Source of the DNA: SZUA-318 sp964412015
Lineage (GTDB): Bacteria > Gemmatimonadota > Gemmatimonadetes > Longimicrobiales > Gaopeijiaceae
Assembly (NCBI GenBank): GCA_964412015.1
Contig: CAYPMO010000002.1
Coordinates: 62,001-126,000 of the forward strand
DNA length: 64,000 bases
Direction: 5' to 3'
The position numbers and the translations under genes were made by a program. Below, in pieces: positions 10,133 through 19,400 of this stretch (positions are counted from its first letter, which is position 1; every line of letters begins with the position of its first letter). The notes under the pieces were generated by a model. That model made no database searches. It was given only the letters and a program-made list of their open reading frames with translations, and had not been told where the DNA came from.

Positions 10133-11668
10133 TTAGCCGTCGCCGCCGCCCCGCCGCACCGGAGCTCGGCTGGCCGAGCCCCCGGACGGACGCGAGGCGC
10201 GGGGTACCGAGCCACCGCTGGGCCGCCTCACGCTCGGCGCGGACCGCGCCGGGGCCGAGCGCGACACGGACGGCCGTGACGTCGACGGGGCCGGTCGACT
10301 CACCGAGGGCCGCGATGTCGAAGGGGCCGAGCGGCTCATCGAGGGTCGCGATGCCGAAGGGGCCGGGCGCGACACGGACGGCCGTGAGGTCGAGGGCGCC
10401 GACCGGCTCACCGACGGACGCGACGCCGAGGGAGCCGCGCGCGTGATCGACGGCCGCGAGGCGCTCGGTGCCGAGCGGCTCAGGGACGGTCGCGACGTCG
10501 AGGGGGTCGCGCGGACCGACGGTCGCGAGGTGCTCGGAGCCGAACGGCTCAGGGACGGTCGCGACGTCGAGGGGGCCGCGCGGGCCGACGGCCTCGACGC
10601 GGCCGGCGTGCGCACGATCCCGCTCCGGCTCGACGGAGTCGCGGAGCGCGCGGATGGGGACGTCCGGGGCGTGAGGACCGCTGAAGGGCGGTCCCGGGTC
10701 GCCGGTGCCGAGCCACGCGCGGACGGCGTGGTCGGGGGGACCGCGGCCCTGCTCGAGGGCGTGACCGTCGACGTGCGCGTGCTGCCGCGCGGGGCCGCGA
10801 GGCGATCCGAAGGCCGGCGAGGCGCGACGGCCGTGGGAGCCGAGCGGGCCGTCCCACTCCGCGCCGAGGGACTCGCCACCCGTGCGGAGGGAGACGCCCG
10901 GGGCGTCGCCACACGACCTGCCGACGGAGTTCGGGAGTCGGCCACGCCCGCACGGCTGCTCGCGGGCGCCGGCGCCACACCGGACGCGCGGCGCTTCGCC
11001 GTGCCCGCGGCGACCGCAGTGGGCGACTCCTTGTAGCCTACGCCGCTACGAACGTACGAACCGGCCAGCGGCGAGACGCGTCCGGTCGCGATACCGCGGA
11101 GGCCACCCGGAGCGTAGGCGACCCTGGCGCGTCCGTAGCCGTAGTCACCCCAATAGCCGCGGTAGCTGCCCCAGTACCGGCCCCGGTACCCACCCCAATA
11201 GCTGCCCCAATAGCCACCCCAGTAGCCGGCCCAGGGGTCATAGGCCCAATAGGCGCCCCACGGGCTCGCCCAGGGGTCCGCCCAGTACACGAAGGTGGAG
11301 GGCCAGCCCCACCAGGAGCTCCTCCACCACCAGCTCCGGGCGCGCCACGAGTCGTACCAATACGGGCCCGCGACCACGCAGTCGTAGTACCAGTCGTCCC
11401 ACGGATCCCAGTAGGGATCCCAGTAATAGTCCGAACACGAGTACGAGGTGTGACCCCTGAGGCCGTAGTCCCGCCAGCCGAGGCCGAGCGAGAGCCCGAG
11501 GAAGGCGGACCCCGGGTGGTAGTCGCCGACGTGCAGCCCGAAGCTCACACCCGAGAACAGGGAGCCCACGCCCACCCCGAACGACACGTGGGCCTGGGCG
11601 GTGGCGGGCGCCCCTGGAGCAAGGGCCAGCGTCGCCAGAAGCGGCAGGATGGTGGCGCGGGTGCGCAT
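10133..11668 (-). CDS. secreted low-complexity protein: Trp/Tyr/Gly-rich head, Ser/Arg/Pro repeat tail
   Basis: No known function recognised. A signal peptide (LPLLATLALAPGAPATAQA) is followed by a short conserved-looking segment (VGVGSLFSGVSFGLHVGDYHP), then an extraordinary Trp/Tyr/Gly/Asp-rich stretch (about residues 70-180), then about 300 residues of Ser/Pro/Ala/Arg low complexity. The last third is a 12-residue repeat of the form SRSAPSTSRPSV. The start at 11668 has AGGAGG at good spacing. The basic tail could bind polyanions or the cell wall, and the aromatic head could be adhesive; both are guesses. It is convergent with hutI. Confidence 0.75.
   Translation of the reverse strand: MRTRATILPLLATLALAPGAPATAQAHVSFGVGVGSLFSGVSFGLHVGDYHPGSAFLGLSLGLGWRDYGLRGHTSYSCSDYYWDPYWDPWDDWYYDCVVAGPYWYDSWRARSWWWRSSWWGWPSTFVYWADPWASPWGAYWAYDPWAGYWGGYWGSYWGGYRGRYWGSYRGYWGDYGYGRARVAYAPGGLRGIATGRVSPLAGSYVRSGVGYKESPTAVAAGTAKRRASGVAPAPASSRAGVADSRTPSAGRVATPRASPSARVASPSARSGTARSAPTAVAPRRPSDRLAAPRGSTRTSTVTPSSRAAVPPTTPSARGSAPATRDRPSAVLTPRTSPSARSATPSSRSGIVRTPAASRPSARAAPSTSRPSLSRSAPSTSRPSVRATPSTSRPSLSRSAPSASRPSITRAAPSASRPSVSRSAPSTSRPSVSRPAPSASRPSMSRSAPSTSRPSVSRPAPSTSRPSVSRSAPARSAPSVRRPSGGSVPRASRPSGGSASRAPVRRGGGDG
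10225..10600 (-). repeat. 36-bp tandem repeats encoding SRSAPSTSRPSV units
   Basis: About nine to ten diverged 36-bp units lie inside the preceding gene, each encoding a 12-residue unit with alternation between SRSAPS and SRPAPS and between TSRPSV and ASRPSM/I/L. Edges are approximate because the outer units decay into other Ser/Arg/Pro sequence. Such arrays often vary in copy number by slippage. Confidence 0.7.
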
Positions 11669-11857
11669 GGTGTCCTCCTCGTGAGGGTTCCTGCCTCTCA
11701 TCGGAGGCAATCGTCGTGCCAAGATGGGCGTGGGCTCTAACAATCTGTCGCCCAATGGGTTAGGAGGATTCCATCTTCAGGGGCGGGCCCGCGGTGTCCG
11801 GCGCCGGGGACACCCCGGGGCTCCCGCGGGACACGACCGCTACACGAATGCCTTGCC

Positions 11858-11886
11858 TTGACAACGTCTTGGGGCGAGAATTATTC
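11858..11886 (+). promoter_or_regulatory. candidate sigma-70-type promoter of rho
   Basis: TTGACA at 11858-11863 is followed after 17 bp by TTATTC (or after 16 bp by ATTATT), in a locally AT-richer patch. It would give a leader of about 140 nt before the rho start at 12031, consistent with the known autoregulation of rho in many bacteria. The rest of the 362-bp gap between the divergent secreted-protein gene and rho shows no other clear feature. Confidence 0.5.
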
Positions 11887-12030
11887 GAGTTCCGCCGACG
11901 CCGTTCGCGTCGAAGTCCAGCGGCCCGATGGGCTGCGGACCGGATCGCCCCGCTCGAATCCGAGCCCGGGTTGTTTCTTCCGAAAGCAGTACGCAGGCGC
12001 GACCGCGCCGCGACATGGCTTTCCGGTGAC

Positions 12031-13383
12031 ATGAGTCCAGACGTGCCCGAATCGCCCGAGATGCAGCAAGGCGAAGGGGAGAAGTCCAAGAGCAAGCGGA
12101 GTCGCCATCGCCGCCGTGGACGTCGCCCCCGCCGGAGATCACAAGACCGTTCCGACGCCGGCGACGGGAGCACCGCGTACGCGGCCGCTCCCGAGAACGG
12201 CGAGGACTTCCCCGCGCTCACCGAAGACATCGAGACCCTCGAGGCCGAGTCACGGCCCCTCGGGCTTCTCGAGGTCCTGAGCAGCGGCTCGGGGTTCGTC
12301 CGCCGCCGAGAGTCCAGCTACACGCCCGGCCGGGAAGACATCTACGTCGGCTCCCGCATCGTGCAGAAGTTCGGCCTCCGCACGGGGGACGAGCTCATGG
12401 GCGTGGTCGGCCGGCCGCGCAACGGCAAGAGCCCGCCGCTCGCGTACCTGTCGCGTGTGAACGACCGCATGCCGGACGAGGTCAAGCGCCGGGTGGAGTT
12501 CCAGCGCCTCTCCGCGATGCACCCGGACCACCAGCTCCTGTTGGAGTGTGGGCGCACGATCCGCGGCCAGCCGGACTACACGAACCGGGTCATCGACCTG
12601 TTCTGCCCGTTCGGGAAGGGGCAGCGCGCGATGATCGTCGCGCCGGCCAAGGCCGGCAAGACGACCGTGCTCCAGGCGGTCGCCGAGGGCATCGTCACGA
12701 ACCACCCGGAGTGTCATCTGCTCATCCTGCTCGTGGACGAGCGTCCCGAGGAGGTGACCGAGATGGAGTCGTGCGGGTTCGGCGAGGTGATCTCGTCCAC
12801 GTTCGACCGTTCCGCCGAGCGTCACTGCCAGGTCGCCGAGATGACGCTCGAGCGCGCCCGCAGGCGCGTGGAGCTGGGCGAGGACGTGGTGATCATCCTC
12901 GACTCGATCACCCGCCTCGCGCGCGCCCACAACACGGTCGAGGAGGGAAGCGGCCGCACGCTCTCGGGCGGGCTTGACGCCCAATCGCTCGAGAAGCCCA
13001 AGCGATTCCTCGGCAGCGCGCGCAAGATCGCGCCCGACCAGGGCGGCGGCTCGCTCACGATCATCGCCACGGCTCTGGTGGACACCGGGTCGCGGATGGA
13101 TCAGGTGATCTTCGAGGAGTTCAAGGGGACGGGCAACAGCGAGCTCGTGCTCTCCCGCGAGCTCGCCGACAAGCGGATCTATCCCGCGATCGACTTGAAC
13201 GCCTCGGCCACCCGCAAGGAGGAGCTGCTGCTCGATGACGACGCGCTCTGGCTCTCCCGGGCGATGCGTCGTCAGCTCGCCGGCGTGGGCGTGTCGGACG
13301 GCATGAACGAGTTGCTCAACATCATGCGGAAGACGAAGAGCAACCGAGACCTCATCACCTGGGCGAGGCAGCAGGGGGCGTGA
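12031..13383 (+). CDS. rho: transcription termination factor Rho
   Basis: Hexameric RNA-dependent ATPase that terminates transcription. The order is a basic low-complexity N-terminus (KSKSKRSRHRRRGRRPRRR near 20-38), an RNA-binding OB-fold (about 65-160) and the RecA-like ATPase with Walker A APAKAGKT (204-211). Rho-specific blocks include LLVDERPEEVTEM, LDSITRLARAHN and the lysine-rich R-loop region near PDQGGGSLTIIATAL. I start at ATG 12031 (450 residues); the open frame extends to 11794, but that part overlaps the promoter-like sequence and does not resemble Rho. The insertion of a basic stretch before the OB-fold is common in high-GC phyla. Confidence 0.95.
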   Translation: MSPDVPESPEMQQGEGEKSKSKRSRHRRRGRRPRRRSQDRSDAGDGSTAYAAAPENGEDFPALTEDIETLEAESRPLGLLEVLSSGSGFVRRRESSYTPGREDIYVGSRIVQKFGLRTGDELMGVVGRPRNGKSPPLAYLSRVNDRMPDEVKRRVEFQRLSAMHPDHQLLLECGRTIRGQPDYTNRVIDLFCPFGKGQRAMIVAPAKAGKTTVLQAVAEGIVTNHPECHLLILLVDERPEEVTEMESCGFGEVISSTFDRSAERHCQVAEMTLERARRRVELGEDVVIILDSITRLARAHNTVEEGSGRTLSGGLDAQSLEKPKRFLGSARKIAPDQGGGSLTIIATALVDTGSRMDQVIFEEFKGTGNSELVLSRELADKRIYPAIDLNASATRKEELLLDDDALWLSRAMRRQLAGVGVSDGMNELLNIMRKTKSNRDLITWARQQGA

Positions 13384-13933
13384 TCCCGGACCGTGACTCG
13401 GCGCCTTCCACCGCGAGGACGCCGAGGCGGTTCAGCGCCTTCTCCATCTCCCGACCCTGGGCGCGCTCCATGAACCGTGCCCAGTACCCCATCAAGGGGT
13501 TCCACCCGAAGTCGCCCTCCTCCTTCCAGGTCACGCGCGTTCCTCCCGTCTCGACGGTGAGCGAGAACACACCCTCGGTGCGCATGCGGCCCCCCTCGAT
13601 CTCCACGCGGTAGCGCACGCGGGTAGGGCTTACCGCCTCGACGATCTCGAACGTGCCGTCGCCGAGCTCGGGGTCGTCCCACCGGAGGCGGGCTCCGACG
13701 CCTCGCCGGGGACCCTCCCGTACCACGCCCGAGTCGGGCCACGATGTCCAGCGGGACCAGCTCGAGGGCGCGTCCACGAGCGGGTAGACCGCGTCCGGGC
13801 CGGCCCGGATGAGGGCGGAGCGCTCGGCCGACCAGGTGCCCGGAAGCGCGAAGCCGACGATGAGGAAGAGCACGAGGAGTGCCGAGCCCGCGCCCAGCAC
13901 GCGCGTGCCGAGGCTGAACGGCTCGGCGCTCAT
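13355..13933 (-). CDS. membrane-anchored SRPBCC (START/polyketide-cyclase-like) protein
   Basis: A single N-terminal membrane helix (about 12-32) precedes a SRPBCC ligand-binding fold of about 145 residues (VYPLVDAPSSWSRWTSW, then beta strands with VRYRVEIEGG and VTWKEEGDFGWNPLMGYWARF). This is the usual architecture of polyketide cyclase/dehydrase-like proteins; the ligand is unknown. The start at ATG 13933 follows choice by fold and by the 4-bp overlap with the remnant upstream. Its 3' end overlaps the 3' end of convergent rho by 29 bp. Confidence 0.75.
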   Translation of the reverse strand: MSAEPFSLGTRVLGAGSALLVLFLIVGFALPGTWSAERSALIRAGPDAVYPLVDAPSSWSRWTSWPDSGVVREGPRRGVGARLRWDDPELGDGTFEIVEAVSPTRVRYRVEIEGGRMRTEGVFSLTVETGGTRVTWKEEGDFGWNPLMGYWARFMERAQGREMEKALNRLGVLAVEGAESRSGITPPAASPR

Positions 13934-14183
13934 CGCGCCCTGCGGCCGTCCGGGTGCTCCTGCCACCAGGCCCTCAGCTCCGGCTCCAGCGAGGGCCAGA
14001 CGTTGCTCGCGATCATCGCATGCCCTTCCGGGGTGGGGTGGATGCCGTCGTCCTGGTTGAGCTCCCGCACGCCGGCCACGCCGTCGAGGAGGAAGGGGAT
14101 GATCCGCGCGCCCGCTCGGCGGGGCTCTCCGGAGCGCACGCGAACAGTGCGACGGACATCAACGAGCAGACGCGACGGTTCAT
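13930..14183 (-). pseudogene. decayed tesA-like SGNH esterase/lysophospholipase (internal deletion)
   Basis: The C-terminal part of a TesA-like SGNH hydrolase is clear in one frame (13930 to about 14115): IPFLLDGVAGVRELNQ followed by DGIHPTPEGH, the family's block V with the catalytic Asp and His. A signal/lipoprotein-like N-terminus starting MNRRVCSLMSVALFACAPE lies in another frame from ATG 14183. The roughly 110 residues that should join them, including the catalytic-Ser GDSL block, are absent and the two parts are out of frame. The gene therefore looks inactivated by an internal deletion. A consensus error is possible but would need to be large. Confidence 0.7.
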
Positions 14184-14516
14184 ATGATGATCGTGGCCCA
14201 GGGTCTCGAGAAGACGTATCTGAGCGGGGGACGACCCCTTCCGGTGCTCCGGTCCATCGACCTCGAGATCGCTTCCCAATCGTTCTTGGCCGTCGTGGGT
14301 CCCTCCGGGAGCGGCAAGACCACTCTGCTCGGCCTGCTTGCCGGGCTGGACGAGCCGACCCGGGGTCGCGTCCTCCTGGACGGGCAGGACCTCTTCGCTC
14401 TTACCGAGGACGGGCGCGCCGAGTTTCGCGCGCGGCGCGTGGGCCTGGGTGACCGGCTGCAGCACTATCCGGCCCAGCTCTCCGGAGGCGAGCAGCAGCG
14501 TGTGGCGCTGGCGCTT
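14184..14516 (+). pseudogene. decayed YbbA/LolD-type ABC transporter ATPase (internal deletion and 3' truncation)
   Basis: Begins like a normal ABC ATPase (LEKTYLSGG, Walker A VGPSGSGKTTLLGLLAG, residues about 38-54) up to EFRARRVG, then jumps directly to GLGDRLQHYPAQLSGGEQQRVALA, the signature motif. The Q-loop and about 60 residues of helical domain are missing, and everything after the signature (Walker B, H-loop) is lost. It is divergent from the tesA-like remnant, the order known for tesA-ybbA in Enterobacteria; the two start codons abut as CATATG. The partner permease is absent. Could not be a working ATPase. Confidence 0.75.
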
Positions 14517-14523
14517 CGTTCGC

Positions 14524-15738
14524 CTAACCCCCGGCCTGGGAGCGCGCGAAGGCCTTCAATCGCGCCCCGGCCTCCCGGAGGGTCTCGAGGCGCTTGCAGA
14601 AGGCGAACCGGACCAGGGTGCGGCCTCCGTCCGGCGCGTTGAAGAAGCTCGAGCCCGGGACCGACGCGACGCCTCCCTCCCGCGCGAGGCGGAGAGCGAA
14701 CGTGGTGTCGTCCTCGTCGCTGAGGGCGGAGAAGTCCGCGAGGACGTAGTAGGCCCCCTGGGGGGTGCCGCACCGAAAGCCGGCCGAGCGGAGCGCCTCG
14801 ACCAGGACCGCTCGTCGTGCGCGATACTCCTCCCTGAGGGTGCCGTAGTAGTCTTCGCCCAGATGGTCCATGGCCTCCGCGACCGCGTCCTGCAGGGGCG
14901 CCGGGGCGCCCACGGTGAGGAAATCGTGGACCTTGCGGATCGCGAGCGTGAGCGGCTCGGGCGCGACGATGGTCCCGATTCGCCAACCCGTGACCGAGAA
15001 CGTCTTGGAAGCGCCGCTGACCGTGATGGTCCGCTCGCGCATGCCCTCGAGCGTCGCCAGCGGCACGTGCCGCCCCTCGTAGAGGATGTGCTCGTAGATC
15101 TCGTCCGTGATCGCGAGCAGGTCGTGACGCCGGCACGCGCCCGCCACCGCCTCCATCTCGTCGGCGTCGAAGACCCGTCCGGTCGGGTTGTTGGGCGTAT
15201 TCAGGACGATCGCCCGTGTCCGGGGCGTGATCAGGCGACGGAGCCGCTCCGGGTCCAGACGGTAGTCGGGCGCGCTCAGCTCGAGGAAGACCGGCCGCGC
15301 CTCCGAGAGGATCGCGTCTGGACCGTAGTTCTCGTAGAAGGGCTCGAGGACGACGACTTCGTCGCCGGGGTCCACGACGGCGAGCATCACCGCCACCATC
15401 GCCTCGGTGGCTCCGCACGTCACCGTGATCTCGCGATCACCGTCCACGTCCATGCCGTATCGGTCCCGGTACTTGCGCTCGAGGGCGGAGCGCAGCCGCG
15501 GCGAGCCCCACGTGATCGCGTACTGGTTGACATCGCCCTGGATGGCCCGGCACGCGGCATCCTTGAGGACGTCCGGAGCCGGGAAGTCGGGAAAGCCCTG
15601 CGCCAGGTTCACCGCGTCGTGCTCCCGGGCCACGCGGGTCATCTCACGGATCACAGATTCAGTGAACCCGCGCGTCCTCCCGGCCGTGCGGAGGTGTCTC
15701 GAAGCCATGGTCTCGGGGGTTTGGGGACGAGCGCCCAT
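14524..15738 (-). CDS. class I/II PLP-dependent aminotransferase
   Basis: Fold-type I aminotransferase of 404 residues, closest in motif to the kynurenine/methionine aminotransferase group (NLAQGFPDFPAP at 44-55; NTPNNPTG at 180-187; PLP lysine K245 in SGASKTFSVTGWRIG). Likely transfers amino groups between a hydrophobic or sulphur amino acid and a 2-oxo acid in the cytoplasm. The frame is open for 600 bp further upstream, but that stretch is antisense to the next gene. ATG 15738 is chosen; ATG 15708 (MASRHL) is a good alternative. Exact substrate cannot be told from sequence. Confidence 0.9.
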   Translation of the reverse strand: MGARPQTPETMASRHLRTAGRTRGFTESVIREMTRVAREHDAVNLAQGFPDFPAPDVLKDAACRAIQGDVNQYAITWGSPRLRSALERKYRDRYGMDVDGDREITVTCGATEAMVAVMLAVVDPGDEVVVLEPFYENYGPDAILSEARPVFLELSAPDYRLDPERLRRLITPRTRAIVLNTPNNPTGRVFDADEMEAVAGACRRHDLLAITDEIYEHILYEGRHVPLATLEGMRERTITVSGASKTFSVTGWRIGTIVAPEPLTLAIRKVHDFLTVGAPAPLQDAVAEAMDHLGEDYYGTLREEYRARRAVLVEALRSAGFRCGTPQGAYYVLADFSALSDEDDTTFALRLAREGGVASVPGSSFFNAPDGGRTLVRFAFCKRLETLREAGARLKAFARSQAGG

Positions 15739-15777
15739 GATGTAGCATTCACTCGTTCCGCGCCACGCCCAACCCAG

Positions 15778-16374
15778 GTGCTCCCGGTGCTCCACCTCGC
15801 ACTCTTCGCGCTCGTCGCCGCCTTCGCGCTCGCAGGACCTTCCGGCCTCGTTGCCCAGGGTGCCCCTCTGACCGTCGAAGCCCGTGCGGGCGTGGCGGTT
15901 CCGCTCGGCGCGTTCGCGAACGGCTCCCGGCCGGGGGAAGGTACCTCGGCAAGCGTGGCGTTCGGTGCGGAGGTGGCGTTGGGCGGAGGGTGGCACACGC
16001 TCTACGCCGGTTTCAGCCAGCTCCGGTTCGGCTGCCGCGAGGCCGGATGCCCCGACGGAGATCGGTACGTGGCTACGGGCGTGGACGTGGGACTGCGCCT
16101 GACGCCCATCCCGGGGCACGCCGTGCTCCCGTGGGTCGGCCTGGGCGGCTTCACGAGCCGGGTCGAGTCTCCGGGCGTGGACGGGAGCCCCGAGGGTACA
16201 TCCTCGCTGGGATTCGGCGCGGAGCTGTCCGCAGGGATCTACGTGGGGCTGACGCGGGGGCTCGCGTTCACGCCGGCCGTCCGATGGCGGTCGGCCGATA
16301 CGGATCTGCCGGGTGGCGCGAGGCTCACGCTCCGCCACGTCGTCGCCGACCTGGGCCTCGCGCTCACGTTCTGA
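15778..16374 (+). CDS. small secreted beta-barrel-like outer membrane protein
   Basis: A signal peptide (LALFALVAAFALAGPSGLVAQ) precedes about 175 residues of alternating amphipathic strands ending in an aromatic residue (LGLALTF), the usual end of an outer membrane barrel. Two Cys residues (GCREAGC) may form a disulphide in a loop. Function unknown. The GTG at 15778 is chosen as the first start giving an intact signal peptide; the GTG at 15790 is equally possible. It lies 38 bp upstream of the propeller protein and may be co-transcribed with it. Confidence 0.65.
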   Translation: MLPVLHLALFALVAAFALAGPSGLVAQGAPLTVEARAGVAVPLGAFANGSRPGEGTSASVAFGAEVALGGGWHTLYAGFSQLRFGCREAGCPDGDRYVATGVDVGLRLTPIPGHAVLPWVGLGGFTSRVESPGVDGSPEGTSSLGFGAELSAGIYVGLTRGLAFTPAVRWRSADTDLPGGARLTLRHVVADLGLALTF

Positions 16375-16412
16375 GCGTCCGCTGGAACCGACCGACCTTC
16401 ACGCTGAGAGCC

Positions 16413-19400
16413 ATGACGACGCTGATCGCACGCCGCCTCCCGCCTTTTGCGCTCGCGGCCGGCCTCCTGCTCGCACCGACGGTGCCGCTCGGCGCCCAGA
16501 CCGTGGACCCCGCGCTGCTCTCGGCCCTCCGGCCGAGGAACATCGGACCGGCCGGAATGAGCGGCCGGATCGCCGCCGTCGAAGTACAGCCCACCGACCC
16601 GGGCGTGATCTGGGTGGGTGCGGCGACCGGCGGCGTGTGGAAGTCCACGAACGCGGGGACGACCTTCACGCCGGTGTTCGATGGGGAGCGGGTGAGCAGC
16701 ATCGGGGCCATCGCGGTGGACCCGAGCGCTCCGGACGTGGTCTGGGTGGGGACGGGAGAGGGCAACCCTCGCAACAGCGCCGGCGTGGGAGCGGGACTGT
16801 ACCGGACCAGGGACGGAGGGCGGACCTGGGAGCTGCTGGGCTTCGAGCGCTCGGAGCGGATCCACCGGATCGTGGTCCATCCGCGCGACTCCGACGTGGT
16901 GTGGGTGGGGGTGATGGGTCCCGCGTGGTCCGACGGAACGGAGCGGGGGGTGTTCAAGACCACGGACGGGGGCAAGACCTGGCGCCGGGTCCTCTGGGAG
17001 AACGAGCGCACGGGGGTCGCCGACCTCGTCATGGATCCCACGAATCCGCTCAAGCTGTGGGCGGCGATGTGGGAGTTCCGGCGGGAACCGTGGTTCATGA
17101 CGTCGGGGGGACCCGGGTCGGGGCTGTGGGTGACGTACGACGGGGGGGAGAGCTGGAAGAAGTACGAGGAAGCCGACGGGATGCCACCCGGGGATCTCGG
17201 CCGGATCGGGCTGGCCGTGTCCCGCTCGGACCCCCGGGTCGTGTACGCAATCGTGGAGGCCGCTCCGAGCGTGCTGCTCCGCTCCTCGGACGGAGGCGCG
17301 TCCTGGCGCACGGTCGGCGCCGGCCCCGGAGTGGCCGAGCGCCCGTTCTACTACGCGGACATCCGCGTGGACCCCGAGAACGAGAACCGCGTCTACAACC
17401 TCGGCTCGGGAGTGCGGGTTTCCGAGGACGGAGGCCGGACGTTCCGCGACCTGGAAGGCGACGTCCATCCCGACATGCACGCCTTGTGGATCCAGCCGGA
17501 CGACGGTCGCCACCTCCTGCTCGGGACCGACGGGGGAGTGTGGGAGTCGAGGGACCGGGGCGCCACGTGGCGGCTCTTCGAGAACCTCCCGGTGGGGCAG
17601 TTCTATCACGTCTCGGTGGACGACGCGATCCCGTACAACATCTACGGCGGCATGCAGGACAACGGCTCGTGGCGGGGCCCCTCCGATGTCTGGCAGGTCG
17701 GGGGCATCCGCAACGCGCACTGGGAGGAGATCGGTTTCGGCGACGGCTTCAACGCGCTCGTGGACCCGCGGGACCCGAGCTACGGCTACGCCATGTCGCA
17801 GGCAGGGAACCTGCATCGCTTCGACCTCAGGAACGGTGAACGCAAGAGCATCCGGCCATGGGCGCCGGACGGCATCACCCTGCGGTTCAACTGGAATGCC
17901 GCGATCGCACTCGATCCGTTCGAGGTGGGCACGGTCTATTACGGGAGCCAGTTCGTGCACAAGAGCCCGGATCGGGGGCACACGTGGCAGGTCATCAGCC
18001 CGGATCTGACGACGAACGACCCGGCCAAGCAGCGTCAGGCGGAAAGCGGAGGGCTCACCCGCGAGAACACCGGAGCCGAAAACCACACGACCCTGCTCAC
18101 CATCGCGCCGAGCCCGGTGGAGCGCGAGATGATCTGGGCCGGATCCGACGACGGGAAGGTGCATCTCACACGCGCGGGGGGAGGGACGTGGGACGACTTG
18201 ACCGGCCGGATCAAAGGCGTTCCGGAGGGGACCTGGATCCCGCACATCGAACCGTCCAGGCACGCGCCGGGGACGGCGTACGTGGTGTTCGACGATCACC
18301 GCCGGGGGAATTGGGAGGCGTATCTCTACCGCACGCGGAACTTCGGGCGGGACTGGGAGAACATCGGGCGGAGAAGAGACATCGACGGCTTTCTCCATAC
18401 GGTCGAGGAGGACCCCGTGAGCCCGAATCTCCTCTTCGCCGGCGGGGAGTTGGGCCTCTGGGTGTCGCTCGACCAGGGCGAATCGTGGTTCAAGTGGTCT
18501 CACGGGTTCCCCTCGGTTCCGGTGACCTCCCTCGCGGTTCACCCCCGCGACCACGACCTCGTCATCGGGACGCACGGCCGGGCCATCTGGGTGCTCGACG
18601 ACATCCAACCGCTGCGGGGCCTCGCGGAGAGCCCCGATCGGAGTGTCGAGGCGGTTCACGTGTTCGAGCCGCCGGTGGCGTATCTCCATAGTACGGCTGC
18701 GGTTGACGGCTATCACTTCTCAGGTGACGCGATGTACCGCGGGGCCGCGAGAACCTCCGGTGCGCTCCTCACGTTCTGGGTCGGGGCCGACAATGTGGAA
18801 GCCGCGCTGGTGACCGTGGCCGACCGTGCCGGACGCCCCGTGAGGAGCTTCGAGGTGCCGGCGACGCGGGGGCTCAACCGCGTCTCCTGGGATCTGCGCG
18901 AGGACGCCCCCGGGGCCGCCGGCGGAGGATCGACGGGACGGGGCGGCGCGCGGGCGCCCGAAGTGCTCCCGGGGAGCTACGTCGTCCGAATCACCGTAGG
19001 CGGGGTCTCGGCGGAGCGACCGTTGTCGGTCCTGGCGGACCCTCGCGTGCACGTCCCACCGGCCGAGCGGACGGAAAAGAGGGAGGCTCTCCGCCGTGCG
19101 CTGGGGCTCACGGCCCGGCTCGCGGAGGTACAGGAACGTGCCGAGGCGGTCCGGGAGGGAGTTCGCCGGTTGAGAGAGGCGCTCGCCGGCCGCGACGACG
19201 AGACGGCCCGGGTGCTCTGCGCGGCCGCGGACACGCTGGAAGAGGGGCTGGCCGTCGCCGCGGGCGAGGAGGAGGTCGGGCGCTACCGGAGATCCGTGCT
19301 CGGGCTCGCCAGCTCCTACGACCGGCCGACCGAAGGGCAGATCCTCGATTTGCGCCGGATGGGGGAAGCGGTGGATCGGCTGGTGTCGCGCGTGAACGCG

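Noticed and set aside
10443..11036. Plus-strand frame rich in GREVLGAERLRDG repeats
   Set aside because: It is the reverse strand of the Ser/Arg/Pro repeat gene, so it repeats for the same reason; no start signal.
11794..12030. N-terminal extension of Rho
   Set aside because: The extension covers a promoter-like TTGACA/TTATTC pair and shows no Rho similarity.
14338..15777. Long plus-strand frame leading into the small barrel protein
   Set aside because: It runs antisense through the aminotransferase; only the part after 15778 has a signal peptide and barrel-like strands.
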